64,000 nucleotides of DNA from Paenibacillus qinlingensis. GTDB taxonomy: Bacteria; Bacillota; Bacilli; Paenibacillales; NBRC-103111. Each line of letters starts with the position of its first letter. Positions within the stretch are counted from its first letter, which is position 1. A program made the position numbers and the translations under genes. Location: NCBI RefSeq assembly GCF_013204845.1, contig NZ_JABMKY010000011.1:124001-188000 (forward strand). Direction: 5' to 3'. The notes below the pieces were generated by a model, which worked only from the letters and a program-made list of their open reading frames with translations, searched no databases and had not been told where the DNA came from. Positions 1 to 9,320 of the stretch are shown here, one piece after another.

Positions 1-4
1 TACC

Positions 5-2317
5 ATGAGAAACAGTATTTCTGCGAAGGCTATGGTGATTTATGGCATCGTTTTCCTTTTTATAATCAGCCTAACGTTCTGGCTGTCCTATACGGGGACA
101 GTGGGTAAGCTGCAGAAGGATTTGAAAGATACCAATCTTGCACTCTTGAAGCAAGTCGACTCCAAGATCGAAGGTGCCTTCCGCCAGACGGAAAAGGATT
201 TGCTCTCCATGGCGGAAGGGTTGGAGTTTATTTATTTTATGAATAATAGCTATAGTGATGATGCACAAAGATACAGTATCCATTACACACTGACTACAAG
301 ACTGAGGGATTTTATCGCGAATAATCCGAATTATTCCTCTGTTTTTGCTTATTCACATGTCAGCGGAGACTTAATGACTGAAGAAACCTTTTTAAAACAA
401 GCCTCGACAGAGTTTAATTGGTTAGCTCAGTATTTGGATATGCCGGAATATTTCAAGTGGTTGTCGACGCAGAAAGTATGGGATGGTCAAAAGACAGAGG
501 ATGTCATTACCTTGGTCCGCAGTTTTCCTGCCCTTAGCAGTCCTGGCTTTAGGAAGGGTCTCATGGCCATTAGTATTCAAGAGGATGAATTGTTCCAAAT
601 GATTAAGACGATCTATGAGGATGGTCATCCTGGTCATTTTTTCATTCTGGATGCAGAAGGAAACGTCGTTACGCATGATGATAAAACTCAGCTTTACCGC
701 AATATGAAATCATTACCCTACATAACTACGATACTAACAGATTCGGATAGCGGTTCGTTTAACGTGAAATTGGATGGCGTGAAGCAGTCTGTTTTTTATC
801 GAACAAGTGCATATACGGGATGGAAAGTTGTCAGTATTATGCCGGAAACGACGGTATTTGAACCCCTGAAAGTTACACGCAATCTGCTGCTCATTTTTGC
901 TGTTATCATGTTCAGCCTCGCGTTATCTGCCTTATTCTATGTAAATCGCTGGACCTTTAAGCCGTTAGACCGATTAGCAGGCAAGATGTCGGGTATGAAG
1001 AAGGGAAGAGGACAGGGGACGGAGAGCATTGGACTGAGCAGCTTAGAGCATATTTTCGATGAAATCCTAACAGACCGTGAGCACTTGGAGCAGCATGTGC
1101 GGGATTCGAAGCCCATGCTCAAATGGAAGATCATGATGGAGCTATTGAATGGCAGTCGTTCTGATTTCCATGCGGTGTATCATCATTTGGAGTTTCAGGG
1201 GATACGCATGTATCCAGAGCGCTTCCTTGTGTGTACAGCAGAAATTAGCAAAGATGGCGAACAGCTGTCACCGCGTGACGAAGCCTTGTACACCTATATG
1301 TTCTGTAATGTTACGGAAGAGCTGATTCGATCAGAGCATGCGGGAGCAGCTATTGACTTAGGAGGCGGCAGGGCAGCCGTCTTGCTAAGCTTTGCTGAAG
1401 GTGACCCCGAGCAAAACCATTTGCGGACATTGGTCATTCTTGAGTTAATTCTCGATATTATGAAAAAACAATTCGGTTTGTCAGTGACAGTCGGTGTAGG
1501 CACATGCCGTATGGATATGCAGGAGATACCACGTTCGTTCGATGAATCACAAAAGGCACTGCTCTATAAAATGATTTTCGGTAAGCATTCGGTAATCTCT
1601 GTAGACGATTTACAGCCACCAGACCGCCAGGATTATTACAAGCTCAGCCGAATGTCTGAGCCCGTCATGGAAGCTTTAAGGCAGACAGATCGGGGTAAGA
1701 TGCTTGCTTACTTGTCAGATACCTTCCGTGCAGCTGTCGAAAGTAATCTTCCACCGGAGCTAATTAGGCAGCTGTGTTACGATCTCATGATGAAGTCATT
1801 GCAAACCGTAAGTGCGATTGGGATTGAACCGGAAATATCGATGGGGCCCTTAAGCAGCATTTATGAGCGTATTGCAAAGTGTGAAAACTGGAAGGAAGCG
1901 GAACAGCTGGTCGGGGATATTCTCGAGGGCTTGGCATCACAAATAGAAGAAAAGCGCAGCCAACGTGGGAAGAATGAGACGATTGATCGAATGCTGGATT
2001 ACATTCGTACGCATTATCAAGAGCATGATCTATCTTTGGAACGACTGGCTAGCATGTTTCATCTGACTCCTCCTTACATCAGTAGATTGTTTAAGGATCA
2101 CACGGAGAGCAATTTTATCGATTATATGATTGAGATTCGCATTAAGGCTGCCATGGAGTTATTGAAAGACAAGTCGATTAAAGTGAATGATGTATCGGAT
2201 GCAGTAGGTTATGCGAATACGAGGAGCTTCCTGCGTACGTTCAAAAAATACACGGGTTTAACACCAACCGAGTATCGAGAACACATGTTAAAGCGAGCAG
2301 CGTCGCAAATTGTTTAA
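5..2317 (+). CDS. Membrane-anchored AraC-family transcriptional regulator
   Basis: 770 residues. A membrane segment lies near residues 12-32, followed by an extracytoplasmic region of about 260 residues of Cache-like character and a second membrane segment near 292-313. The C-terminal 100 residues (about 659-765) form a double helix-turn-helix AraC domain, with SLERLASMFHLTPPYISRLF as the first helix pair and VSDAVGYANTRSFLRTFKKY as the second. Such one-component regulators are common in Paenibacillus, where they sense an external ligand and activate a nearby sugar transporter or hydrolase operon. The target is probably left of the window. No histidine kinase or receiver motif is visible, so this is not a YesN-type response regulator. 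The ribosome site would lie upstream of base 1, so the ATG at 5 is likely but unconfirmed. Confidence 0.88.
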   Translation: MRNSISAKAMVIYGIVFLFIISLTFWLSYTGTVGKLQKDLKDTNLALLKQVDSKIEGAFRQTEKDLLSMAEGLEFIYFMNNSYSDDAQRYSIHYTLTTRLRDFIANNPNYSSVFAYSHVSGDLMTEETFLKQASTEFNWLAQYLDMPEYFKWLSTQKVWDGQKTEDVITLVRSFPALSSPGFRKGLMAISIQEDELFQMIKTIYEDGHPGHFFILDAEGNVVTHDDKTQLYRNMKSLPYITTILTDSDSGSFNVKLDGVKQSVFYRTSAYTGWKVVSIMPETTVFEPLKVTRNLLLIFAVIMFSLALSALFYVNRWTFKPLDRLAGKMSGMKKGRGQGTESIGLSSLEHIFDEILTDREHLEQHVRDSKPMLKWKIMMELLNGSRSDFHAVYHHLEFQGIRMYPERFLVCTAEISKDGEQLSPRDEALYTYMFCNVTEELIRSEHAGAAIDLGGGRAAVLLSFAEGDPEQNHLRTLVILELILDIMKKQFGLSVTVGVGTCRMDMQEIPRSFDESQKALLYKMIFGKHSVISVDDLQPPDRQDYYKLSRMSEPVMEALRQTDRGKMLAYLSDTFRAAVESNLPPELIRQLCYDLMMKSLQTVSAIGIEPEISMGPLSSIYERIAKCENWKEAEQLVGDILEGLASQIEEKRSQRGKNETIDRMLDYIRTHYQEHDLSLERLASMFHLTPPYISRLFKDHTESNFIDYMIEIRIKAAMELLKDKSIKVNDVSDAVGYANTRSFLRTFKKYTGLTPTEYREHMLKRAASQIV

Positions 2318-2324
2318 TGAAGTG

Positions 2325-2352
2325 GCCGCGATGAAATCATCGTGGCTTCTTT
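2325..2352 (+). terminator. Rho-independent terminator after the AraC regulator
   Basis: A 9-bp stem (GCCGCGATG with CATCGTGGC, one G-T pair) with a 4-base loop is followed by TTCTTT, 8 bases after the stop codon at 2317. Confidence 0.8.
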
Positions 2353-2516
2353 GTTTGTGCGCCCACCATGGATCACCCATACGATACCCGATCACCTTTC
2401 TCCCACGCCCTGCGATACCCTTCACAAGCGTCCCCGTAACTCAACCTCTCTCCCACAAACTAGATGGATTTTATGTCGTTAATTCAGCTGCTACCCTAGC
2501 ACGGAATAAATAGTTT

Positions 2517-2544
2517 TTGAGAGTTCACCATTGTATGGTACTGT
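2517..2544 (+). promoter_or_regulatory. Candidate sigma-A promoter for the TerF-like gene
   Basis: TTGAGA at 2517 and TACTGT at 2539 are separated by 16 bases, 42 bases ahead of the start codon at 2586. The -10 box is imperfect, so this is a moderate call. The stretch between the terminator and this promoter also holds one degenerate member (about 2462-2490) of the dispersed palindromic repeat described elsewhere. Confidence 0.4.
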
Positions 2545-2585
2545 TGAAGATATGACTACATTCTTTAGTATTAAGGAGATAAATC

Positions 2586-3842
2586 ATGCTTCTTTCAAAA
2601 GGACAAAAGATCGATGTAACCAAGGGAAAAGGGTTATCAAACTTAAAATTGCAATTCGGATGGTCGGCAGACCCCAAATTGAGCATTGATTCTTCCTGTT
2701 TTATATTATCTGCTAATAATCGATGTGAGAAAGACGAAGACTTTATCTTTTACGGGAATTCATCTGCGCTAAATGGCGGAGTGACGCATGGTCAAGCTAG
2801 TGGACCAGATAAAGAAGCCATCTCCTTATCTCTGTCGAAGATTCCAGAAAGTACAGCAAGAATTGCTTTTTCGTTAACCATTCATGAAGGTGAAAAGTTC
2901 GGATACAGCATGCAAGATGTCTCTAATAGGTATGTAAGATTAATGGATGCCGATCGTAACGAGGAATTATTTCGGTATGAATATGGATCAGACTTGTCAA
3001 AAGAAACAGCCATAGTCGTTGGGGAGTTATATAGACACAATGGGGAATGGAAGTTTAATGCGATTGGCAGTGGTTTTTTTGGCGGATTAGCGGCGTTATG
3101 TACGAACTTTGGCTTAGTGATTGAGGAGGAGGTCGTGCATGAAACGGTTGACATAGAAAAGAAACCTGACCTCTCAACTATCGATCTACGAAAGAAGCTT
3201 GTTCAAATCACATTAGAGAAGAAAAAGATGAACAATGTTGCTGCAAGAGTTGGTTTAGTGCTCGACATCTCTGGATCTATGCAACTCTTGTATAAGAACG
3301 GGACGGTTCAGGAGGTTGTTGAACGGATACTGGCGGTTGCATGTAAATTTGATGATAATGCGGCTCTGGACATTTGGGTGTATGACAACGAATTTAGTCG
3401 ATTGTCTGCTGCAACGGAGCGGGATTTTGATCAGTATGTGTTAAAAAATATTTTGAATAACAGAGATATCCATAAGTTTGGTCGTAATAATGAACCTCCT
3501 GTTATGAATGATGTTATTCGTAAATATACCGTGGAAGAGGATTCACCTCTTCCAGCGTTTGTTATCTTTATTAACGATGGCGGCGTTGTAAAATCAATTA
3601 AAAAAGTAATCGTGGAAGCCTCTCTCAAACCGCTGTTTTGGCAATTCGTCGGAATAGGAGATTCCGATTTCGAAGTCTTGAAGAAGCTGGATACGATGGA
3701 AGGGCGAATCGTAGATAATGCTAATTTCATTCACATCAAGGATATTGCTAAGATATCGGATGAAGATTTATATAATCAGCTGTTGAATGAATTTCCATTA
3801 TGGCTTAAGGCAGCGAAGGATAAAAGGGTTATTCGGAGTTAA
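2586..3842 (+). CDS. TerF-like protein: TerD domain fused to a vWA domain
   Basis: 418 residues, cytoplasmic. The N-terminal 190 residues match the TerD/TerE fold of tellurium and stress resistance proteins: LSKGQKIDVTKG at the start, SADPKLSIDSSCFILSAN, and the late VGELYRHNGEWKFNAIGSGF. The second half is a von Willebrand A domain with a MIDAS motif DISGS at residues 227-231 and a VIFINDGG strand. This TerD-vWA order is that of TerF-type proteins, which bind calcium and are thought to work with TerC-type membrane proteins in stress complexes. AAGGAG at 2573-2578 sits 7 bases ahead of the ATG. No terB, terC or other terD-like gene is adjacent, so it stands alone between two terminators. Confidence 0.85.
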   Translation: MLLSKGQKIDVTKGKGLSNLKLQFGWSADPKLSIDSSCFILSANNRCEKDEDFIFYGNSSALNGGVTHGQASGPDKEAISLSLSKIPESTARIAFSLTIHEGEKFGYSMQDVSNRYVRLMDADRNEELFRYEYGSDLSKETAIVVGELYRHNGEWKFNAIGSGFFGGLAALCTNFGLVIEEEVVHETVDIEKKPDLSTIDLRKKLVQITLEKKKMNNVAARVGLVLDISGSMQLLYKNGTVQEVVERILAVACKFDDNAALDIWVYDNEFSRLSAATERDFDQYVLKNILNNRDIHKFGRNNEPPVMNDVIRKYTVEEDSPLPAFVIFINDGGVVKSIKKVIVEASLKPLFWQFVGIGDSDFEVLKKLDTMEGRIVDNANFIHIKDIAKISDEDLYNQLLNEFPLWLKAAKDKRVIRS

Positions 3843-3858
3843 CGCCGGAACAAAACAA

Positions 3859-3890
3859 GAAAAGTCATCCTTCCTGGATGGCTTTTCTTT
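3859..3890 (+). terminator. Rho-independent terminator after the TerF-like gene
   Basis: A 12-bp stem (GAAAAGTCATCC with GGATGGCTTTTC, one G-T pair) and 5-base loop lie 17 bases after the stop codon. The run of A on the left and T on the right suggests it may work in both directions. Confidence 0.85.
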
Positions 3891-3968
3891 CATAGTAACA
3901 GGATAGTCAACTTTACCATTTACCACCGCGTCTATATAGTTAGCGCACGGGTCCAAAGGAGTGATTAG

Positions 3969-4487
3969 TTGAAATTAAAGATCTTGATCTACATCATTTC
4001 AATCGTTTGTGTTCTTACGATTTTTACCATGCACAAGGAAAATAAAGTGCAGATTCAAGATGGCAGTAGTCAAGTCTCAGACGAAATGCATGAGCTCATT
4101 TCAAACTACATTATTAATAAATACGCAAAGGTATATGTGAACACAGAGAAGCAATTTGAGGTCCACAAGGTGTATGGAACGAGCGAGTCCAACGGAACCA
4201 TCCGTGTCTATATGTATTCCTATTTTGGTGGCTTTAATAAGAGTACAGGGTTAGAAAGTATAGGAGGGCATTCGCTTCCTGCTGTCATTGAATTGAAGAA
4301 GAGTGAAACAGGATACAAGGTGATCGCCTACACTGAACCACAGGATGGAAACTTATATCAATCTTCGCTGAAACGAATGTTTCCTGCGAAATACTTGGAA
4401 AAGGCGTATCGTGATACAGGTCACATACCAGATTTGCTCAAAGAAATGGATGATAAAGTAATGCAATGGCTGGAATTGCCCAAGTAG
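3969..4487 (+). CDS. Small exported or membrane-anchored protein of unknown function
   Basis: 172 residues. The start is a TTG at 3969, chosen because AAAGGAG at 3955-3961 lies 7 bases ahead and no ATG is well placed. Residues 4-22 are a strongly hydrophobic segment (ILIYIISIVCVLTIFTM), so the rest, about 145 residues with mixed alpha/beta character, would sit outside the membrane. No catalytic motif, lipobox or known domain was recognised. The next small gene starts 35 bases downstream and also encodes an exported protein, so the two probably form one unit ended by the terminator at 4815-4844. Confidence 0.7.
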   Translation: MKLKILIYIISIVCVLTIFTMHKENKVQIQDGSSQVSDEMHELISNYIINKYAKVYVNTEKQFEVHKVYGTSESNGTIRVYMYSYFGGFNKSTGLESIGGHSLPAVIELKKSETGYKVIAYTEPQDGNLYQSSLKRMFPAKYLEKAYRDTGHIPDLLKEMDDKVMQWLELPK

Positions 4488-4522
4488 TAGGAATGTTAAA
4501 GATGCGTAGGAAGGAGGATACA

Positions 4523-4801
4523 ATGCAAAGAAAAAAGCAGATATGGCTCATATCCAGCATTTCACTCGTGATGGTCTATTCGCTTATGCTTCCTCTCCCA
4601 ATGGCTGAATTAGCAGTAAGACGCCAAGTATTCTTTTCATTACATCCGATCAAGTCACTCAGCACCAAAGTTGTAAATTCAGGGAGCACTTCGTTTGGTG
4701 GAGCCCAATTATATTATGTTGGTGAAATATCGCGATCTTATATTTGGGTGAAGAAGAATGGGTTAGGCTATCGTGTGATAGCGGATGGAAGTGGACCTTA
4801 A
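4523..4801 (+). CDS. Small membrane or secreted protein of unknown function
   Basis: 92 residues from the ATG at 4523, which has AAGGAGG at 4511-4517 with a 5-base gap. An in-frame ATG at 4466 lies inside the upstream gene and lacks a ribosome site, so the shorter form is preferred. Residues 5-26 are hydrophobic and preceded by lysines and arginine, consistent with a signal peptide or single anchor. The remainder ends in a short region rich in aromatic, basic and glycine residues. No family was recognised. It is cotranscribed with the preceding exported protein by position. Confidence 0.6.
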   Translation: MQRKKQIWLISSISLVMVYSLMLPLPMAELAVRRQVFFSLHPIKSLSTKVVNSGSTSFGGAQLYYVGEISRSYIWVKKNGLGYRVIADGSGP

Positions 4802-4814
4802 ACATTTAAATTCA

Positions 4815-4844
4815 AGAGCTACCCCAACAAGGGTAGCTCTTTTT
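4815..4844 (+). terminator. Rho-independent terminator
   Basis: A perfect 10-bp stem (AGAGCTACCC with GGGTAGCTCT) with loop CAACAA is followed by TTTT, directly after the small gene ending at 4801. Confidence 0.92.
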
Positions 4845-4987
4845 GCGCTTTCTAGCCGTGCTTAAACAACGAAACTATCGTAATGCTAATACATTATTAA
4901 TTATTTTCTATATAGATATTAAACATTTATAGGTTATGATAGGTTCTAGTTCAGTAACCGTAGAGCAGACAGGAGTTGACCATCCTT

Positions 4988-7354
4988 TTGATATACCTAT
5001 TATCCAGGCTCGCTAGGCAATGGGGGCATAATATTAACTTGTTCCGCAAGGCCCCGGGCGTACAGTCGGTGGGTCTGAAGCTGTTAGTCTGGGCAGTTGG
5101 CGGCACGGCTATTCTTTTTGTTGGATTTAGTTTTTTTTCTTACTCACACTCGCAGCAAATTGTCATAGACAAGGTGACCTCAACTACCAAGCAGACGGTT
5201 GCGCAATCCAGGGATACGTTAAATATCATTTTTAGAAATTACGAGGATTTAACTTTTAGTATTTTGACCGATGAGGAAATGTTGAATCAACTCCAAGTTT
5301 ACGGCAGTGCGCTAACTAGTCAGAATGACAAATTCGTGGCTAAGAATAAAATTGTGGAGAGCTTCGCCATTCGTTTCTTTAGCAAAAGTGATATCACAAA
5401 TATTCACTTGATTCCGGTGGATCCGAAGCTGAAAGAAATAACAACAGATACGCTGCATGCGGAATTAATCGAGTATAGTAAGGAAGCGTGGTTTCAAAGG
5501 GCGGTTATTGCCAATGGCGAAATCGGATGGCTCCCTACAAAAAGATATGGCTACTCGAACATCGGGCAACCTTCATTTGCCATTAATCGTCTCATTAAAT
5601 TGAGTTCGGGCATGAAATATGTGCTTCTTATTGAGATTAGCTCTGAGGTATTAAAGCGTTCCATAGGTGAAATACCAAGTGGAGAAATGGCCATTCTAAC
5701 TCCAGCCAATCAATTGTTGACTAGGACGAATTCAGAGATCGAAGGTGACTTCTATCGAATTCCTAACGTATTCGAAGCAAACCCCATTCATGCTGGACAT
5801 CCTTCCGCAAGTAAAACCGTCAAGGTGAATGGCGAGATGCAACTGGTTGTTGCCGAGAAAATAGCGGCCAGTGATTGGATCGTACAAGCAGTGATCCCAG
5901 GCTCGGAATTGTTCAAAGATGCGAACACCATTGGCAATAGTATGTTGATTAGTATGATCGGAATTGCAATTATTACCTACTTATTTAACTACTATTTGCA
6001 AAGGCGGCGGAATGCGAAGAAGATCCGATATATGGCTTACCATGATCACTTGACGGACTTAGCAAACCGAAAGTTGTTTATGGAAATTATTGAAAAGGAA
6101 ATTCAAGCCGCGCGTCAATATAAGATGGAATTTACCGTTCTTTTTCTGGATTTGGATCGGTTCAAAATTATCAATGATACATTTGGCCATGAAGCTGGCG
6201 ACAAACTTCTAATAGAAACTGCACGCCGATTAGAAGATACGCTGGATAAATCATGTACTATCGCTCGTTTTGGCGGAGACGAGTTTCTAATACTGATACC
6301 GAACTCGGGACATCATGATACGATATTGGCAACCATTCAGGAGATCACTACTCAGATTCAGAAGCCTGTGTATTATGAGGAGAAGGAGCTTCATGTCTCT
6401 GTTAGTATAGGTGTTAGTATATATCCGAAGGATGGCAACGATATCCAAAGTCTAACTAAGCACGCGGATACGGCAATGTACAGTGCGAAGGAAAGCGGCA
6501 GAAATAATCACAAGTTTTATAACACCACGATGGAAAAAAATACATATGAGAAGCTGTCATTAGAAAGAGATTTACGCCATGCGATAGAGCGGGATGAGAT
6601 GTTTCTCTATTATCAGCCTCAAATCGAACTAGACTCGGGATGCATCATCGGGGTTGAAACGCTAGCCAGATGGAAGCATCCGAAGCATGGTTTCATTCCA
6701 CCCTCGGAGTTTATTCCAATTGCTGAGTACTCACGGCTCATCGTGCCCATCGGCAAATGGATTCTATACACAGCGTGCAAGCAAAACAAAGCATGGCAGG
6801 ACGCAGGGCTCCCTAAGGTGCATGTAGCTGTCAATTTATCGATTCACCAGTTCCAGAATTCAGAGATTATCCAAACCGTTGCACAGATTCTGGAGGAAAC
6901 AGGCTTGGAGCCGCAATATTTGGAATTGGAAATTACGGAATCTATTGCGATGCAAGATGTGGAGCAGGTAATTTTAACCTTGCAAGGTTTGTATGCCTTA
7001 GGGGTAAAAATTTCAATTGATGATTTCGGTACAGGCTATTCGTCTTTAAATTATTTGAAAAACTTCCCGATTCAACGTTTGAAAATTGATAAATCGTTTC
7101 TGGATGACATTGTCACCAATGAGAAAGAACGTGCCATCGTCGGAGCAATTATTATCATGGCACACAGTTTGAATTTGCAAGTGACAGCCGAGGGCGTAGA
7201 GTCTATGGAACAAGTGGCATTATTACAAGCCTGCAATTGCGATGATATTCAGGGTTACATATACAGTCGTCCCATTCCAACAAACGAATGCGCAGAATTG
7301 CTGGCAGAGAGCAGGGTGTTTGACACAACTGGGAAACTATTACAAAGTGGCTAA
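4988..7354 (+). CDS. Membrane c-di-GMP signalling protein with GGDEF and EAL domains
   Basis: About 788 residues. Layout: a membrane segment near residues 29-50, an extracytoplasmic sensor region of about 260 residues, a second membrane segment near 316-340, a GGDEF domain with the intact motif RFGGDEF (G429-F433), then an EAL domain. The EAL signature reads GVETLARWKHP: the catalytic Glu (E557) is kept but Ala is Thr. Later EAL landmarks are intact (LEITES, DDFGTGYSSL, KIDKSF, TAEGVES), so both synthesis and breakdown of c-di-GMP are possible. The start is uncertain: AGGAG at 4971-4975 abuts a TTG at 4976, so the in-frame TTG at 4988 was chosen although its 12-base spacing is long. A sugar-binding lipoprotein gene starts 24 bases downstream, probably in the same operon. 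Confidence 0.9.
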   Translation: MIYLLSRLARQWGHNINLFRKAPGVQSVGLKLLVWAVGGTAILFVGFSFFSYSHSQQIVIDKVTSTTKQTVAQSRDTLNIIFRNYEDLTFSILTDEEMLNQLQVYGSALTSQNDKFVAKNKIVESFAIRFFSKSDITNIHLIPVDPKLKEITTDTLHAELIEYSKEAWFQRAVIANGEIGWLPTKRYGYSNIGQPSFAINRLIKLSSGMKYVLLIEISSEVLKRSIGEIPSGEMAILTPANQLLTRTNSEIEGDFYRIPNVFEANPIHAGHPSASKTVKVNGEMQLVVAEKIAASDWIVQAVIPGSELFKDANTIGNSMLISMIGIAIITYLFNYYLQRRRNAKKIRYMAYHDHLTDLANRKLFMEIIEKEIQAARQYKMEFTVLFLDLDRFKIINDTFGHEAGDKLLIETARRLEDTLDKSCTIARFGGDEFLILIPNSGHHDTILATIQEITTQIQKPVYYEEKELHVSVSIGVSIYPKDGNDIQSLTKHADTAMYSAKESGRNNHKFYNTTMEKNTYEKLSLERDLRHAIERDEMFLYYQPQIELDSGCIIGVETLARWKHPKHGFIPPSEFIPIAEYSRLIVPIGKWILYTACKQNKAWQDAGLPKVHVAVNLSIHQFQNSEIIQTVAQILEETGLEPQYLELEITESIAMQDVEQVILTLQGLYALGVKISIDDFGTGYSSLNYLKNFPIQRLKIDKSFLDDIVTNEKERAIVGAIIIMAHSLNLQVTAEGVESMEQVALLQACNCDDIQGYIYSRPIPTNECAELLAESRVFDTTGKLLQSG

Positions 7355-7378
7355 CCATTTGAGCGCGAGGGGGAAACC

Positions 7379-8728
7379 ATGATGAGAATGAAACAAGGAG
7401 ATAGAAAGAATTGGTTGATCGTTATGAATTGGATTGTGCTTGTGACCTTCGTAATGGGCTGTTCCGGTCAGGAAAATCCCTTGCCAACTTCATCGCCATC
7501 GAACGACACGAAAGTAACGCTGCGTATGATCGAGAGCTTGACGAATTCGAATCGAACGTTAATTCTAAAAGGTTTACTTGCTCAATTTGAAAGTCAAAAC
7601 CCGAATATTCATGTGGAATTGATCTCACCTCCGTTTGCACAGGCGGATATTACGATAAAGACAATGTTGAATGTGAAGCAAGAGCTCGATGTTATGGAAG
7701 TCAGAGATATTAATGTTGCTGATCTGGCTAGTCAAGGCTATATTGATCCTTTAAATACATACATGTCTTCTTGGGATGAAATCAATACGTTCTCGCATGC
7801 AGCCAAATCGATCTCAGTTGTCGGACGAAAGAATTACTTTATTGCGAACGGCTTGTATCAACGTCAAATGTTCTACCGCAAAGATTGGCTGGAGGCTGCA
7901 GGCCTTCAACCACCTTCTTCCTGGGAAGAAATGTATGAAACGAGTAAAAAACTAACAGATCCTTCTAAGAATCAGTATGGCTTTTCATTTCGTGGCGCTA
8001 AAGGGTCGATTTCTACCTCGGATACGTTGATCCGGGCTTATAATGGGGATCGCGTGAATCTGGAAGATGGTCAATTCCTGAATGACGGGTCGACGATTTA
8101 CTCCTCACCTGAAGCGGTGAAAGCGATGGAATTATATATGGACCTGTATAAAGAAGCTTCACCACCCGATTCCATTTACTGGGGATTTCAAGAGCAGGTG
8201 GATGCGTTCACCACAGGTGTGACAGGGATATTGCTGCAGGATCCAGATGTTATCCAAACGATTCAGGATAGCATGCAGCCAGGAACGTGGGCAACAGCCC
8301 CCCTGCCAACAGGTCCCAAAGGAAATGCGCTTGTAAGCGTAGGCGGAGCTGGCTGGGGCATTGCCTCGTATTCCAAGCATAAAGCTGAAGCATGGAAGTT
8401 GATCGCTTTTCTTTCTGGAGCTAAGCAGAATACGGAATTATCCAAAAAATACGGCCTGATACCGATTCACACCTCCGCGGTTTCTGATGCATTTTTCCAA
8501 ACGGGTCCCTATAAAACGTTGCTCGATATGACGCTCAAGCCTGATACTTTTCTTCTCTTCAAACCACCTTTTCAATATCCAGGCAACAGCAACTGGGACA
8601 AGGTAGCGATGGAATCGGGGCAGGCGATGCTATCAGGGAATGCCACAATTGCGGAAACGTTAAGTAAGTGGGATGCTTATTGGAAGGAACAGAAACGAAC
8701 AACGGGGATTGAATTGAACAAGAATTGA
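7379..8728 (+). CDS. Carbohydrate ABC transporter substrate-binding lipoprotein (orphan)
   Basis: 449 residues. The N-terminus has basic residues, a hydrophobic stretch and a lipobox ending VTFVMGC, so the mature protein would be anchored by a lipidated cysteine. The rest has the layout of extracellular solute-binding protein family 1: TLRMIESLTNSN near the start, YRKDWLEAAGLQPPSSWEEM in the middle and GGAGWGIASYSKHKAEAWK in the second lobe. No permease or ATPase gene is adjacent. Instead it follows, by 24 bases, a membrane GGDEF-EAL protein, which suggests it presents a ligand to that sensor or serves a transporter encoded elsewhere. The ribosome site is a G-rich GAGGGGG just ahead of the ATG. 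Confidence 0.88.
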   Translation: MMRMKQGDRKNWLIVMNWIVLVTFVMGCSGQENPLPTSSPSNDTKVTLRMIESLTNSNRTLILKGLLAQFESQNPNIHVELISPPFAQADITIKTMLNVKQELDVMEVRDINVADLASQGYIDPLNTYMSSWDEINTFSHAAKSISVVGRKNYFIANGLYQRQMFYRKDWLEAAGLQPPSSWEEMYETSKKLTDPSKNQYGFSFRGAKGSISTSDTLIRAYNGDRVNLEDGQFLNDGSTIYSSPEAVKAMELYMDLYKEASPPDSIYWGFQEQVDAFTTGVTGILLQDPDVIQTIQDSMQPGTWATAPLPTGPKGNALVSVGGAGWGIASYSKHKAEAWKLIAFLSGAKQNTELSKKYGLIPIHTSAVSDAFFQTGPYKTLLDMTLKPDTFLLFKPPFQYPGNSNWDKVAMESGQAMLSGNATIAETLSKWDAYWKEQKRTTGIELNKN

Positions 8729-8780
8729 AACGTGATAGAATAGAAGAAAGTTGATTTGTTTTTGAAAAGGAGAGCCCTAA

Positions 8781-9308
8781 GTGATTCCAGATATAAAGAA
8801 CCTAGTTGCTGTAACTCAAACATTAGAGCATGCCGGCATTTGTTACTCGTTAGGTGGCAGTGGCTTAATGCTTAGCCTTGGTTTAACGAACACGGTGGGT
8901 GACTGGGATGTTATGGTTGATGCCCCAAAAGAGCAGGTCAAGAGTGCGTTGCAGCACGAGCACATCGAAGAAATAACGAGTGGGGACTACCCATTTGGCA
9001 CGGCGTATAAGCTAGTCATACACAGTCAGGCCCCTCAGGTAGAGCTCATCGGAAGACTCTCCATCTATACGGATGAAGGTCTGTGTAGACTGCCTTCCAT
9101 TCCAAGTACTATATGGAACGGTATTCATGTAGGCAGTCCTGAAGTCTGGTATGTGGCGTATGCGCTGATGAATAGGAGTGCGAAAGCGGCGATATTGCTG
9201 TCCTATTTGAAAGAAATCGGTGCTAATAAAGACGTTCTGAAAAGACTAATGAATGAACCGCTCCCTGATGCAATCATGGGGGAAATCAGAGGTCTGATCG
9301 AAACGTAA
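8781..9308 (+). CDS. Nucleotidyltransferase-like hypothetical protein
   Basis: 175 residues from a GTG at 8781 with AAAAGGAG 9 bases or so ahead. Near the N-terminus the protein reads YSLGGSGLMLSLGL and shortly after GDWDVMVD. This GGS...D-x-D spacing resembles the active site of minimal nucleotidyltransferases, where the two aspartates bind metal. A third acidic position may be the Glu in QVELIG. No partner HEPN gene is adjacent, so a toxin-antitoxin role is not supported. The assignment rests on motif spacing only; the family is not recognised with certainty. A DUF402 gene follows by 12 bases. Confidence 0.6.
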   Translation: MIPDIKNLVAVTQTLEHAGICYSLGGSGLMLSLGLTNTVGDWDVMVDAPKEQVKSALQHEHIEEITSGDYPFGTAYKLVIHSQAPQVELIGRLSIYTDEGLCRLPSIPSTIWNGIHVGSPEVWYVAYALMNRSAKAAILLSYLKEIGANKDVLKRLMNEPLPDAIMGEIRGLIET

Positions 9309-9320
9309 AAGGACGAAACC

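Noticed and set aside
8781..9308. Nucleotidyltransferase-like gene as part of a MNT-HEPN toxin-antitoxin pair
   Set aside because: No HEPN-type gene lies on either side; the neighbours are a sugar-binding lipoprotein and a DUF402 protein.
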